From Paenibacillus pasadenensis (GTDB lineage Bacteria > Bacillota > Bacilli > Paenibacillales > Paenibacillaceae), in the NCBI RefSeq assembly GCF_023715725.1, contig NZ_JAMBOT010000002.1:558001-622000 (forward strand): a stretch of DNA of 64,000 nucleotides, written 5' to 3'. How positions within the stretch are numbered: position 1 is the first letter of the stretch; every line of letters begins with the position of its first letter. Made by a program: the position numbers and the translations under genes. Shown piece after piece: positions 18,369 through 26,605 of the stretch. A model generated the notes under the pieces. That model was not told the origin of the DNA, searched no databases, and worked only from the letters and a program-made list of their open reading frames with translations.

Positions 18369-19352
18369 TTAAACCGCCTGCCCGGCCGGACGCGGAGCGT
18401 TAATTTCCTTTTCCAGCTCGCGCATGCGGTTGAACGAGGCAATCGATACTGCTACCTGATCGTCCGTCGGTTCCTTGGTCGTAAGAAGCTGCAGCCACAG
18501 GCCCGGATAACCGAGATAACGCAGCACAGGCACTTCGCGCAAGGAATTCGTGAACCGGAGAACTTCGTAGGATACGCCAAGTACGACCGGAAGCAGCAGC
18601 AGACGAATGTAGACCCGCTCCCATAGCGTATCCCAGGTGAAGAAGGAATAGACGATGACGCCGACTAACACGGAAAAAATAATAAAACTGCTGCCGCAGC
18701 GGTAATGCAGCCGCGTGAACTTCTGGACATTGGCTACAGTCAGTTCAACGCCGTTCTCGTAAGCGGTAATGACTTTGTGCTCGGCTCCATGATACTGGAA
18801 CAGCCGTTTAATCATTGGGGTTAAAGACAGAAGGTACAGATAAGTTAATAAAAATCCGATTTTAATGGCGCCTTCCAGCAGGTTGTGCACGACAATATTA
18901 TTGAATTTGCCGCCGAATAAAAACTCTTCAACAATTGCGGGCACCGCGGTAAACACCACTTTGCCGACGATAAAGCTTATTACCCCGGCGACGGCGACTC
19001 CAAAAACCATCGCAAGGCTCCAGCCTTCCTTTTTCTCAGGCTTAGCTGTAGAAGTCTTCTCCGCTTCAGCTTTGCTGTCGTCGTCTTCGCTATCCTCGGC
19101 ATAAGCTTCCATGGAAAAGTTGAGATGCTGTGAGCCTCTGGCGCTTGACTCAAGAATTCCGATTACGCCGCGCACAAAAGGAATTTTTTTGAGCGGCTGA
19201 TACCAGCGCTTCTTCATTGGAGCTGGAACTTCAAAATATTGAATTTCGTCATTTTTACGCCGGACAGCCGTAACGTTGACATTGCGCCCGCCGAACATGA
19301 CGCCCTCAATTACCGCTTGTCCGCCGTAAATGGATGTATTGGATTCTGACAA
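18369..19352 (-). CDS. yqhQ: YqhQ, DUF1385 membrane protein
   Basis: 327 residues from a TTG at 19352; a GTG at 19361 in the same frame overlaps the ribosome site GGAAGGTGA. The N-terminus IYGGQAVIEGVMFGG(R) is the DUF1385 signature, and FQYHGAEHKVITAYENG (about residue 195) is its second conserved block. Four to five hydrophobic segments follow. An acidic, low-complexity insert (EDSEDDDSKAEAEKT) precedes the first helix. Function is unknown in any organism I can name. Gene order mntR-x-yqhQ-yqhR is conserved with Bacillus. Confidence 0.88.
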   Translation of the reverse strand: MSESNTSIYGGQAVIEGVMFGGRNVNVTAVRRKNDEIQYFEVPAPMKKRWYQPLKKIPFVRGVIGILESSARGSQHLNFSMEAYAEDSEDDDSKAEAEKTSTAKPEKKEGWSLAMVFGVAVAGVISFIVGKVVFTAVPAIVEEFLFGGKFNNIVVHNLLEGAIKIGFLLTYLYLLSLTPMIKRLFQYHGAEHKVITAYENGVELTVANVQKFTRLHYRCGSSFIIFSVLVGVIVYSFFTWDTLWERVYIRLLLLPVVLGVSYEVLRFTNSLREVPVLRYLGYPGLWLQLLTTKEPTDDQVAVSIASFNRMRELEKEINAPRPAGQAV

Positions 19353-19523
19353 CGGACTCACCTTCCTCTGTGTTGCAGCGGTTTCAAGTCCCGCTGAATC
19401 TGCTTATGTCTATTGTACTTGATGAGCTTCTTCAATTCCAGCGGACATAAGCGCTGGCAGACGCGGTATTCAAAGCCATTCTGGTGCATACTACCTTCAT
19501 TACACTGGAGGAGGTTTACAACA

Positions 19524-20051
19524 ATGAGCGCATCCGCTGCCGCAGCTTCTGGAGAGAGGAGAAGAGAGCGAGGCCCTTATCGCCGCCAACAAACGAATCC
19601 GTGGAAATTTTGTCTCATGATCGGCTTTTGGGCCGGCCTGATTTGGGGACTTGTCCATTGGTTAATGTATACGTTCCGTTTTACGCCTGTGCTGCCGGGA
19701 TTTTTGGCTGAACCGTTTTATCAGCATTCTTTTCTGCAAACGAACTGGGGACATATTTCAGGCGTCCTGTTTTTTATTTTGTTTTCCATCGCCGCCGCTT
19801 TTCTGTACAAGATTTTGCTCGGCCGCTCACAAGGGCCTTGGGCAGGGTTTATTTACGGGTTGCTATGGTGGACGCTGCTGTTTGTCGCATTCGGTCCATT
19901 GCTCGGCATGACGCAGCCCGTTAACCGGATGGGATGGGACGGAGTGCTTTCAGAGCTGTGCCTGTTTGCGGTCTGGGGCGTTTTTATCGGTTATTCCATC
20001 GCCTTTGAGTTCACCGACGAAGCCTCGCGGGAGCCGCGCCGGGAGGAATGA
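19524..20051 (+). CDS. yqhR: YqhR, conserved integral membrane protein
   Basis: 175 residues. Four hydrophobic helices: about 32-55 (FCLMIGFWAGLIWGLVHWLMY), 80-105, 115-135 and 145-165. The N-terminal 30 residues are basic and cytoplasmic in character. GGAGGAGG lies shortly before ATG 19524. The family (YqhR) has no known function. It is divergent from yqhQ and followed by aroQ, the same order as in B. subtilis. Confidence 0.8.
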   Translation: MSASAAAASGERRRERGPYRRQQTNPWKFCLMIGFWAGLIWGLVHWLMYTFRFTPVLPGFLAEPFYQHSFLQTNWGHISGVLFFILFSIAAAFLYKILLGRSQGPWAGFIYGLLWWTLLFVAFGPLLGMTQPVNRMGWDGVLSELCLFAVWGVFIGYSIAFEFTDEASREPRREE

Positions 20052-20078
20052 GCCCTTCTCAACGGCTCCTTTTTTATG
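20030..20078 (+). terminator. Terminator overlapping the end of yqhR
   Basis: GGAGCCG pairs with CGGCTCC, followed by TTTTTT. The loop is long (about 26 bases) and contains the yqhR stop codon. Confidence 0.6.
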
Positions 20079-20214
20079 GTAGAATGCCAAGTAGCCTTTT
20101 TTACGGGAATGAACCGCCGGCATCGGCGTTCATCTTGTATTGCGGCGAATACGGGCTGCAGGAGCAAGTTGTGCGGTTCGTATCGCTTGACGTCTTGGCA
20201 TTGGAGGAACGGGA

Positions 20215-20664
20215 ATGGTCCGAATTCTCGTATTAAACGGCCCGAATCTCAACATGCTTGGCGTTCGGGAGCCGGGCGTTTACGGCACGGTTACGCTGGC
20301 GGATATTGAGGCGATGCTTCGCGAGCAGGCAGCAGAAGCAGGTGTCGAGCTTGATTTTTGCCAGTCCAATCACGAGGGTGTGCTGATCGACCGTATACAT
20401 GCCGCATATGGCAATACGGACGGCCTGCTCTTGAACCCGGGAGCGCTCACGCATTACAGCTATGCGCTGCGGGATGCGCTGAGCTCTGTTGCAATCCCCG
20501 CCGTTGAAGTGCATCTGTCGAATATCCACAAAAGAGAGGCCTTCCGGCATGTCTCGGTGACGGCAGCAGTAGCGGTGGGACAAATTGCCGGCTTTGGCGC
20601 AGCCAGCTATTCGCTTGGCCTGAAGGCTTTGCTGGATCATTTGGAAGCGGGTAAAGGGGCGTAA
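20215..20664 (+). CDS. aroQ: 3-dehydroquinate dehydratase, type II
   Basis: 149 residues, typical for the type II dodecameric enzyme. It converts 3-dehydroquinate to 3-dehydroshikimate in the shikimate pathway. The signature [13 protein letters not shown](V)REPGVYG is at the N-terminus with the catalytic Tyr, followed by [22 protein letters not shown] and [15 protein letters not shown], the substrate-binding blocks. GGAGG is close before the ATG. The next gene, a Xaa-Pro peptidase, starts 48 bases downstream, as in B. subtilis (yqhS-yqhT-efp). Confidence 0.96.
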   Translation: MVRILVLNGPNLNMLGVREPGVYGTVTLADIEAMLREQAAEAGVELDFCQSNHEGVLIDRIHAAYGNTDGLLLNPGALTHYSYALRDALSSVAIPAVEVHLSNIHKREAFRHVSVTAAVAVGQIAGFGAASYSLGLKALLDHLEAGKGA

Positions 20665-20712
20665 CCGTGCGGTCCGCATGGTAATTCTGCCTTAGAGGAG
20701 GTGGCTGGCGTC

Positions 20713-21780
20713 ATGAAGCACCGGCTGGACAAGCTTCGCGAGAGGCTGGCAACCCAAGGCTTGGAGGCGCTGCTGATCGGCAGCGGTTATAACCGCCAAT
20801 ACATAAGCGGATTCACCGGATCGGCCGGATGGGTGCTCGTCACAGCATCTAAGAGCTGGTTTTTGACGGACTTCCGCTATACGGTCCAAGCTGCTGAGCA
20901 GGTGCAAGGCTTCGACATTGTGGAGCACGGTCCCGATCCGATCGCCAATGTTGGAGAGCTGCTGCGCGGCGAGGGGATTTCCTCGCTCGGCTTTGAGCAG
21001 GAGCATACCGTGTACGCACAGTTCGTGAAATGGTTCAAAACGCTGGAAGGCATCACTCTTGTGCCGGCCCCCGGACTGGTGGAAGAGCTGCGGATGATTA
21101 AGGATGAGTCGGAGCTGTCCATTATGCAGGAAGCAGCCGATCTTGCCGACCGCGCATTCCAGTACATCCAAGGTTTAATCAAGCCTGGTATGAAGGAGTC
21201 CGATATCGCTCTGGAGCTGGAAGTGTTTCTGCGCACAGGCGGCGCAGATTCCTCTTGCTTTGATACGATTGTTGCATCCGGCGAACGCTCGGCGCTGCCG
21301 CATGGCGTGGCCAGCAGCCGTATCATCGGCAGCAATGAGTTTGTAAAGCTTGACTTCGGCGCGCTGTACAACGGTTACTGCTCGGATATTACCCGCACCG
21401 TCGCCGTCGGCGAGGTGTCGGACAAACACCGCGAAATTTACGACATCGTTCTGGAAGCCCAGCTTCATGCGCTGGATCATATCCGTCCCGGCATGACCGG
21501 CAAGGAAGCCGACGCCCTGGCCCGCGATGTGATTGCCAAGTACGGATACGGCGACTGCTTCGGCCATAGCCTTGGCCACGGCCTCGGCATGGAAGTGCAT
21601 GAGCAGCCGGGTTTGTCCAAACGAAGCGATACGGTGCTAAAACCGGGCATGGTCGTTACCGTTGAACCTGGTATTTATATTCCGGGCTTCGGCGGTGTGC
21701 GCATCGAGGACGACGTTGTCATTACCGATAGCGGCATCCGGATTTTAACTTCTTCGACCAAACAATTGATTGTGCTTTAA
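20713..21780 (+). CDS. M24 family Xaa-Pro peptidase (YqhT-type)
   Basis: 355 residues. A pita-bread metallopeptidase that removes N-terminal residues before proline or cleaves X-Pro dipeptides. The five metal ligands are recognisable: Asp in LDFGALYNGYCSD (two Asp), His in GHSLGHGLGMEVHE, Glu in VTVEPGIY and Glu in VRIEDDV. The N-terminal creatinase-like domain is about 130 residues. ATG 20713 is preferred over GTG 20701, since AGAGGAGG sits 11 bases upstream of the ATG and touches the GTG. It lies directly before efp, whose product helps ribosomes through polyproline. Confidence 0.92.
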   Translation: MKHRLDKLRERLATQGLEALLIGSGYNRQYISGFTGSAGWVLVTASKSWFLTDFRYTVQAAEQVQGFDIVEHGPDPIANVGELLRGEGISSLGFEQEHTVYAQFVKWFKTLEGITLVPAPGLVEELRMIKDESELSIMQEAADLADRAFQYIQGLIKPGMKESDIALELEVFLRTGGADSSCFDTIVASGERSALPHGVASSRIIGSNEFVKLDFGALYNGYCSDITRTVAVGEVSDKHREIYDIVLEAQLHALDHIRPGMTGKEADALARDVIAKYGYGDCFGHSLGHGLGMEVHEQPGLSKRSDTVLKPGMVVTVEPGIYIPGFGGVRIEDDVVITDSGIRILTSSTKQLIVL

Positions 21781-21804
21781 AACCCATCTTAGGAGGAATC
21801 ACCT

Positions 21805-22362
21805 GTGATTTCAGTGAACGATTTTAAAACCGGCCTTACGATTGAAGTAGAAACCGATATTTTTACTGTAATTGAGTTCCAGCATGTTAAACCGGGCAAA
21901 GGCGCCGCATTCGTTCGCACCAAGCTTAAAAACCTCCGCAACGGCAACATCGTGGAAAGAACGTTCCGTGCTGGCGAAACGCTTGGACGCGCTCATGTCG
22001 AAAACCGCGAAGTGCAATACCTGTACAACAGCGGCAACGAATACACCTTTATGGATAACGAAACGTACGACCAGTTCAACCTGGACAAGGATCAGCTGGA
22101 ATGGGAAATCAATTTCCTGAAGGAAAATATGAACGTTCATATCGCCAGCTACAAAGGCGAGATTATCGGCATCACGATGCCAAACAGCGTTGAGCTGAAA
22201 GTAACGGAAACCGAGCCTGGCGTTAAAGGCAACACGGCCCAAGGCGCGACCAAAAACGCAACGGTGGAAACCGGCTTTACGGTTCAGGTTCCGCTGTTCA
22301 TCAACGAAGGCGACGTGCTGCTGATCGATACCCGCGAAGGCCGCTATATCTCCCGCGCGTAG
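21805..22362 (+). CDS. efp: Elongation factor P
   Basis: 185 residues, standard length, in three beta-barrel domains. It binds between the ribosomal P and E sites and relieves stalling at consecutive prolines. The tip loop [16 protein letters not shown] is complete; the modified residue would be the Lys in PGKG. The C-terminal signature [22 protein letters not shown] is intact. A GTG start is preceded by AGGAGG. It is followed by a strong terminator. Confidence 0.97.
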   Translation: MISVNDFKTGLTIEVETDIFTVIEFQHVKPGKGAAFVRTKLKNLRNGNIVERTFRAGETLGRAHVENREVQYLYNSGNEYTFMDNETYDQFNLDKDQLEWEINFLKENMNVHIASYKGEIIGITMPNSVELKVTETEPGVKGNTAQGATKNATVETGFTVQVPLFINEGDVLLIDTREGRYISRA

Positions 22363-22416
22363 GCTGATCAATTGCACTGCCGTTCCTGTCTGGAACGCCG
22401 CTGCATTTTAATACAA

Positions 22417-22452
22417 AGCCGTCCGGTGTTCCGGACGGCTGTTTGATTTTGC
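22417..22452 (+). terminator. Terminator after efp
   Basis: AGCCGTCCGG-TGTT-CCGGACGGCT followed by GTTTGATTTT. Confidence 0.88.
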
Positions 22453-22503
22453 CCCAGCCTGGGGCATTAAGAAAATCATCTACTCTGCAATGCGGGAATG
22501 TGC

Positions 22504-22509
22504 TATAAT
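22504..22509 (+). promoter_or_regulatory. -10 box upstream of the aspartokinase gene
   Basis: TATAAT at 22504-22509 with no good -35 match at the proper distance. No lysine riboswitch fits in the ~95-base space between the efp terminator and the start codon. Confidence 0.45.
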
Positions 22510-22549
22510 CTGTACTTGATTGTATTTGCATAGGATGGTGAGTGAAACC

Positions 22550-23800
22550 TTGTTGATCGTAATGAAGTTCGGCGGCAGTTCGGTCGGCACGACGGAACGC
22601 ATGCAGCGGGTAGCACAACGAATCGTGGAAAACAGGGATGCGGGCCATAAGGTTGTCGTGGTCGTATCGGCGATGGGGGATACGACGGATGATCTGATTG
22701 AACAGTCCAAGCAGCTCAATCCGAATCCGCCAGCTAGAGAGATGGACATGCTGCTGACGACAGGCGAGCAGATTTCGGTCGCGCTGCTGTCGATGACCAT
22801 ACATGCACTAGGACGCAAAGCCGTTTCCATGACGGGCTGGCAGGCGGGCATCCTCACCGAAGCGCTGCACGGCAAGGCCAGAATTACCGATATTCAGCCA
22901 TCGCGCATTCATGCAGCGCTGGATGACGCAGGCATCGTCATCGTTGCCGGTTTCCAGGGAATGACGGATGAAGGCGAGATTACGACGCTTGGACGCGGCG
23001 GCTCCGATACAACGGCCGTTGCGCTTGCCGCAGCGATTGAGGCGGATGTATGCGAGATTTTTACCGATGTCGACGGAGTGTATTCCACTGATCCGCGCGT
23101 CGTGAAAAACGCCCGCAAGCTGCCTGAAATCTCGTATGACGAAATGCTTGAGCTGGCTCATCTCGGAGCGGCTGTGCTTCATCCGCGCGCAGTAGAATAC
23201 GCGAAGCATAACAACGTGAAGCTGGTCGTTCGTTCCAGCTTCACGTACAACGAGGGAACGACGGTCAAGGAGGAAGCAGTGATGGAACAAGGAATCGTAG
23301 TACGCGGCATAGCATTTGACAAGGACGTAACGCGTATCAGCATTATAGGCGTTGAGGACGTTCCCGGCGTATTGGCAGGCGTGTTCGGCGCGCTGGCTGA
23401 CGGCGGAATCGACGTTGACATGATCGTTCAAAGCGGCGTGCAGGACGGCAAAGCGGATTTCAGCTTCACTGTGGCAGGCGGCGATGCTGAAGGCGCGGTG
23501 TCGATCATCGCGGGTATTCGTTCTACCGTTCCTTATCGTGAAACGTCTTCCGAGACCGGTCTGGTGAAGGTGTCGATCGTCGGCGCCGGAATGGTGAGCA
23601 ATCCGGGCGTTGCGGCCCGTATGTTCCGCGCTATTTCCGATCTGGGCGTTAGCATTAAGATGGTCAGCACCTCAGAGATCAAAACCTCCTGTGTAATCGC
23701 GGCCGAGCCGCTCCAGGAAGTCGTTCGTGCTTTGCATACGACTTACGGTTTGGATACGGCGGAGCAAGTATTTGTCGGCGGCCCTTCGGAGCGCCGTTAA
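22550..23800 (+). CDS. lysC: Aspartate kinase
   Basis: 416 residues from TTG 22550, which has GGTGAG about 7 bases upstream; MKFGGSSVG from ATG 22562 is an alternative. The kinase domain carries KFGGSSVG near the N-terminus, TTGEQIS and TTLGRGGSDTTAVALA. Two ACT domains at the C-terminus (ITRISIIGVEDVPGVLAGVF-like and KVSIVGAGM) bind feedback amino acids. It phosphorylates aspartate for lysine, methionine, threonine and diaminopimelate synthesis. In Bacillus, isoforms of this type also give an internal translation product; GTG/ATG codons in the middle (ATG 23281, MEQGIVVRG) could serve that, but this is inference. Which isozyme (LysC or a DapG/YclM type) cannot be told. Confidence 0.92.
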   Translation: MLIVMKFGGSSVGTTERMQRVAQRIVENRDAGHKVVVVVSAMGDTTDDLIEQSKQLNPNPPAREMDMLLTTGEQISVALLSMTIHALGRKAVSMTGWQAGILTEALHGKARITDIQPSRIHAALDDAGIVIVAGFQGMTDEGEITTLGRGGSDTTAVALAAAIEADVCEIFTDVDGVYSTDPRVVKNARKLPEISYDEMLELAHLGAAVLHPRAVEYAKHNNVKLVVRSSFTYNEGTTVKEEAVMEQGIVVRGIAFDKDVTRISIIGVEDVPGVLAGVFGALADGGIDVDMIVQSGVQDGKADFSFTVAGGDAEGAVSIIAGIRSTVPYRETSSETGLVKVSIVGAGMVSNPGVAARMFRAISDLGVSIKMVSTSEIKTSCVIAAEPLQEVVRALHTTYGLDTAEQVFVGGPSERR

Positions 23801-23859
23801 TCGTCTGCCCGTTGCAGAGCTTCGGTTCTGCTTGAGTACAATTGGTCTAATTCCACAAC

Positions 23860-23901
23860 AAAGCGTTTCCGGCCTGTTTATGCCGGAGGCGCTTTTTTTT
23901 G
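23860..23901 (+). terminator. Terminator after the aspartokinase gene
   Basis: AAAGCG-TTTCCGGC...GCCGGAGGCGCTTT with a T8 tract. Confidence 0.88.
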
Positions 23902-23996
23902 TTCCCATAGTGTCATAAAGTGACGCCGAACAAGCCCATAAATTCAGACAAGCTCGCATAGGATGAGAGAAAGAAGCTGCGGAAGAGGTGGTTTGA

Positions 23997-24263
23997 ATGA
24001 TGAACAAGGTTGTTGTGGCAATGAGCACGCTGCGAATCGTTTCCGGCTCTATCGAAATTATGGCGGCACTGTTAATGCTCCGCCTGAATCAGGTGGACAA
24101 GGCGTTAGTCGTCAACTCCTCGCTAGCGTTTGTCGGCCCTATCATACTCCTTTCTACAACGGCAATCGGGCTGGCAGGCCTTTCGTTTAAGCTGTCGCCT
24201 TCCAAGCTGCTGTGGCTAACAGCCGGCATTGCCTGTCTATTAATCGGTGTTTTTAAAAAATAG
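23997..24263 (+). CDS. yqhV: YqhV, DUF2619 membrane protein
   Basis: 88 residues with three hydrophobic segments (STLRIVSGSIEIMAALLMLRLN, SSLAFVGPIILLSTTAIGLAGL and LLWLTAGIACLLIGVF). The pattern MSTLRIxSGxIEIxAALLMLRxN matches YqhV of B. subtilis, which lies directly before spoIIIAA as here. Function unknown; expression during sporulation is likely from context. AGAGGTGG precedes the ATG. Confidence 0.88.
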   Translation: MMNKVVVAMSTLRIVSGSIEIMAALLMLRLNQVDKALVVNSSLAFVGPIILLSTTAIGLAGLSFKLSPSKLLWLTAGIACLLIGVFKK

Positions 24264-24283
24264 AGTGGTGCGCTAGATTCGAG

Positions 24284-24312
24284 GTCATAATGCGGACAAG
24301 AAGGCATACATT
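24284..24312 (+). promoter_or_regulatory. Sigma-E promoter of the spoIIIA operon
   Basis: GTCATAAT (24284-24291), 13-base spacer, CATACATT (24305-24312). Both boxes agree well with the sigma-E consensus (KMATATT and CATACANT). It lies 70 bases before spoIIIAA, an operon known to be sigma-E dependent. Confidence 0.8.
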
Positions 24313-24381
24313 TAAACATACAGGATGAGCCAAGCCTATTTTTGAATGTAAAAGAGGACAAACACCGGGAAGGTGAATGCG

Positions 24382-25449
24382 ATGCTTAAGCCTATTTCCC
24401 ATCTGCTGCCCGCTGAGCTGAAGGAACGTCTGGAGCGGCTGCCCGATACCGTGCTGAATGCGCTGGAGGAGGTCAGAATCCGTGAGAACCGGCCTCTCGA
24501 GCTTGTCAGCGGCGGCAGATCTGGGTTTCTCAGCCTCCATGGCGCATGGACGGATAACCCGGATCAGTCGTATCGGCCGGATGCAGAGCTTTGCCGCAGA
24601 ATGCTCGGCAAACTGACCGGCCACTCGCTTTATGCCGTAGAGGAAGAGTTAAAGAAAGGCTACATCACTGTGACAGGCGGGCATCGGATCGGACTAGCCG
24701 GGCGAACGGTTCTGGAGGGCGGAGAGGTAAAAGCGATTCGGGATATAGGAGGTTTTAATCTCCGAATCGCGAGGGAATCTGTCGGAGCTGCGGAAGGCAT
24801 CGTCGCCGGTCTCGGAGACGATCGGCGCAAAAGCATCCACTCCACACTGCTGATCGGCCCGCCTCGCTCCGGCAAAACGACTCTGCTGCGCGATCTGGTG
24901 CGAATCGTCAGTTACGGAAGCTGGAGAGGCCCGGGACAGACGGACTGGCCGGGCAGGCGGGTAGCTGTTGTGGACGAGCGCTCCGAAATCGCCGCATCGG
25001 TGAAGGGCATTCCGTCCTTTGACATCGGGCCGCGTACCGATGTAATGGACGCTTGCCCCAAAGCGGAGGGGCTGATGATGATGCTTCGCTCCATGTCGCC
25101 GGAAGTTATTGCAGCTGATGAAATCGGACGGGCGGAGGATGCTGCGGCATTAAGGGAAGCGGCGCATTCCGGCGTGGCGGTGCTTGCGACCGCACATGCC
25201 TCCAGCCTGGACGAGGCTAAAGGCAGGCCGATCCTGAGGGAGCTGCTGGCCGAAGGAGCGTTCACCCGCTGTGTTGTGCTGGGAAGGGAGCGAACCGGGT
25301 TTCGGACACGGATTATCCAGCTCGGGGATACCGCTCCAGGTTTTGCGGCGAGCAGCATGGCGGTAAACCCCATCCCTGAGGCTAAGCGGCGCGCGGCTCC
25401 TACGGCGCGTGAACCGACAGCTGCCGGCAAAAGGGGGGCTGCCCCGTGA
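24382..25449 (+). CDS. spoIIIAA: Stage III sporulation protein AA, ATPase
   Basis: 355 residues, longer than the ~307 of B. subtilis because of a C-terminal tail rich in Ala, Arg and Pro. A secretion-ATPase-like protein with Walker A GPPRSGKTTLL (about 160-170) and Walker B-like VAVVDERSEIA. It is the cytoplasmic motor of the SpoIIIA-SpoIIQ channel (feeding tube) between mother cell and forespore. ATG 24382 is favoured because GGGAAGGTGA sits 5 bases upstream; the GTG at 24373 lies inside that site. Its stop overlaps the spoIIIAB start. Confidence 0.95.
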   Translation: MLKPISHLLPAELKERLERLPDTVLNALEEVRIRENRPLELVSGGRSGFLSLHGAWTDNPDQSYRPDAELCRRMLGKLTGHSLYAVEEELKKGYITVTGGHRIGLAGRTVLEGGEVKAIRDIGGFNLRIARESVGAAEGIVAGLGDDRRKSIHSTLLIGPPRSGKTTLLRDLVRIVSYGSWRGPGQTDWPGRRVAVVDERSEIAASVKGIPSFDIGPRTDVMDACPKAEGLMMMLRSMSPEVIAADEIGRAEDAAALREAAHSGVAVLATAHASSLDEAKGRPILRELLAEGAFTRCVVLGRERTGFRTRIIQLGDTAPGFAASSMAVNPIPEAKRRAAPTAREPTAAGKRGAAP

Positions 25450-25964
25450 TTAAAGCGATCGGTGCCGTGCTGGTGCTGGTTGCCGGCACGCTGATCGGAT
25501 TTATACAGGCAGCCCGCTTTGCCAAGCGCCCGCAGCAGCTGCGCGAGCTGGCCGGAGGACTGCAGCGGCTCGAAACGGAAATCGGCTACGGCTACACGCC
25601 GCTGCCGGAGGCGCTCAAGCGAATCGCCGCTCCGATGGCTGAGCCGCTGGCGTCCATGCTCAGGGCTCCGGCGGAGCGGATAGAGGACGGGAGCTCGGCC
25701 GATTTTCAAGCCGGATGGGAAGAAGCGATCTCCTCGTACGGCCCGCTGACGGCGCTCAAGCAGCCAGAGCTGACTGCGCTGCGGCGGCTAGGCTCCATCC
25801 TTGGCATGAGCGACCGTGAGGATCAGCTGAAACATCTGAAGCTGGCGCAGCAGCAGCTGCTCGTTGAAGAGAGCGGCGCCAGAGACGATCAGGCGCGCTA
25901 CGAAAAGCTTTCCCGGGGCCTTGGCATTCTTATCGCCGCGCTGGTCGTCATTTTGATCGTTTAG
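25446..25964 (+). CDS. spoIIIAB: Stage III sporulation protein AB
   Basis: 172 residues (B. subtilis 171). An N-terminal membrane helix (AIGAVLVLVAGTLIGFIQAARFAKRP) is followed by a GspF-like helical cytoplasmic domain with the family text RPQQLRELAGGLQRLETEIGYGYTPLPEAL, and a second membrane helix at the C-terminus (LGILIAALVVILIV). Part of the SpoIIIA channel basal complex in the mother-cell membrane. GTG start overlaps the spoIIIAA stop. Confidence 0.95.
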   Translation: MIKAIGAVLVLVAGTLIGFIQAARFAKRPQQLRELAGGLQRLETEIGYGYTPLPEALKRIAAPMAEPLASMLRAPAERIEDGSSADFQAGWEEAISSYGPLTALKQPELTALRRLGSILGMSDREDQLKHLKLAQQQLLVEESGARDDQARYEKLSRGLGILIAALVVILIV

Positions 25965-25977
25965 GGGTGCCGATGAC

Positions 25978-26181
25978 ATGACAATGGATATAAGCATTAT
26001 TTTCCAGATTGCCGGCATCGGCATTATCATAGCGATGATCCACACGGTGCTGAAGCAGATGGGCAAAGAGGATATGGCGCATTGGGTGACGCTGATCGGA
26101 TTCGTCGTTGTGCTGTTCATGGTCGTGCGGATGCTGAACGACCTGTTTCAGGAGATCAAAACGATCTTCCTGTTTGAGTAG
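25978..26181 (+). CDS. spoIIIAC: Stage III sporulation protein AC
   Basis: 67 residues (B. subtilis 68). Two membrane helices with the conserved text IIFQIAGIGIIIAMIHTVLKQMGKEDMAHWVTLIGFVVVLFMVV and a short amphipathic end (LFQEIKTIFLFE). It is an integral membrane subunit of the SpoIIIA channel and partner of SpoIIIAD. Spaced 13 bases after spoIIIAB. Confidence 0.95.
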   Translation: MTMDISIIFQIAGIGIIIAMIHTVLKQMGKEDMAHWVTLIGFVVVLFMVVRMLNDLFQEIKTIFLFE

Positions 26182-26205
26182 CTGGCGGCGGGGCGGGAGA
26201 AGCAT

Positions 26206-26601
26206 ATGGAAATGGTTCAAATTGCCGGGATCGGCCTTTTAGCTGCAATTCTAGTGCTAGTACTGAAGGAGCAGAAGCCAATCTTCGCCTTTCTGCTCGC
26301 CATGTTCGCGGGAATATTCATTTTCCTGCTTATGGTCGGCAAAATTGAGGCGGTAATTGGCACGATGGAGCAGCTGGCAGAGCGCTCAGGCATCCCTTCG
26401 GTCTATCTGAAGACGATTCTGAAAATGATCGGCATCGCCTACATCGCGGAATTCGCCGCTCAGATTATACGGGATGCGGGAGCGGACGGCGTCGCGGCCA
26501 AGGTGGAGTTTGCCGGAAAGGTACTGATCCTTGTGCTGGCGGTGCCGATTATCAATGTTATTGTCGAAACGGTAGTCGGCCTGCTGCCGGCCGGGGGGTG
26601 A
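26206..26601 (+). CDS. spoIIIAD: Stage III sporulation protein AD
   Basis: 131 residues (B. subtilis 133). Three to four membrane helices; the opening EMVQIAGIGLLAAILVLVLKEQKP resembles SpoIIIAC, reflecting their relationship, and IPSVYLKTILKMIGIAYIAEFAAQI(I)RDAG is the family core. A membrane subunit of the mother cell-forespore channel. GGCGGGAGAAG precedes the ATG. Confidence 0.95.
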   Translation: MEMVQIAGIGLLAAILVLVLKEQKPIFAFLLAMFAGIFIFLLMVGKIEAVIGTMEQLAERSGIPSVYLKTILKMIGIAYIAEFAAQIIRDAGADGVAAKVEFAGKVLILVLAVPIINVIVETVVGLLPAGG

Positions 26602-26605
26602 AGGG

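Noticed and set aside
22453..22549. Lysine riboswitch before the aspartokinase gene
   Set aside because: The space between the efp terminator and the start is under 100 bases and shows no L-box elements.
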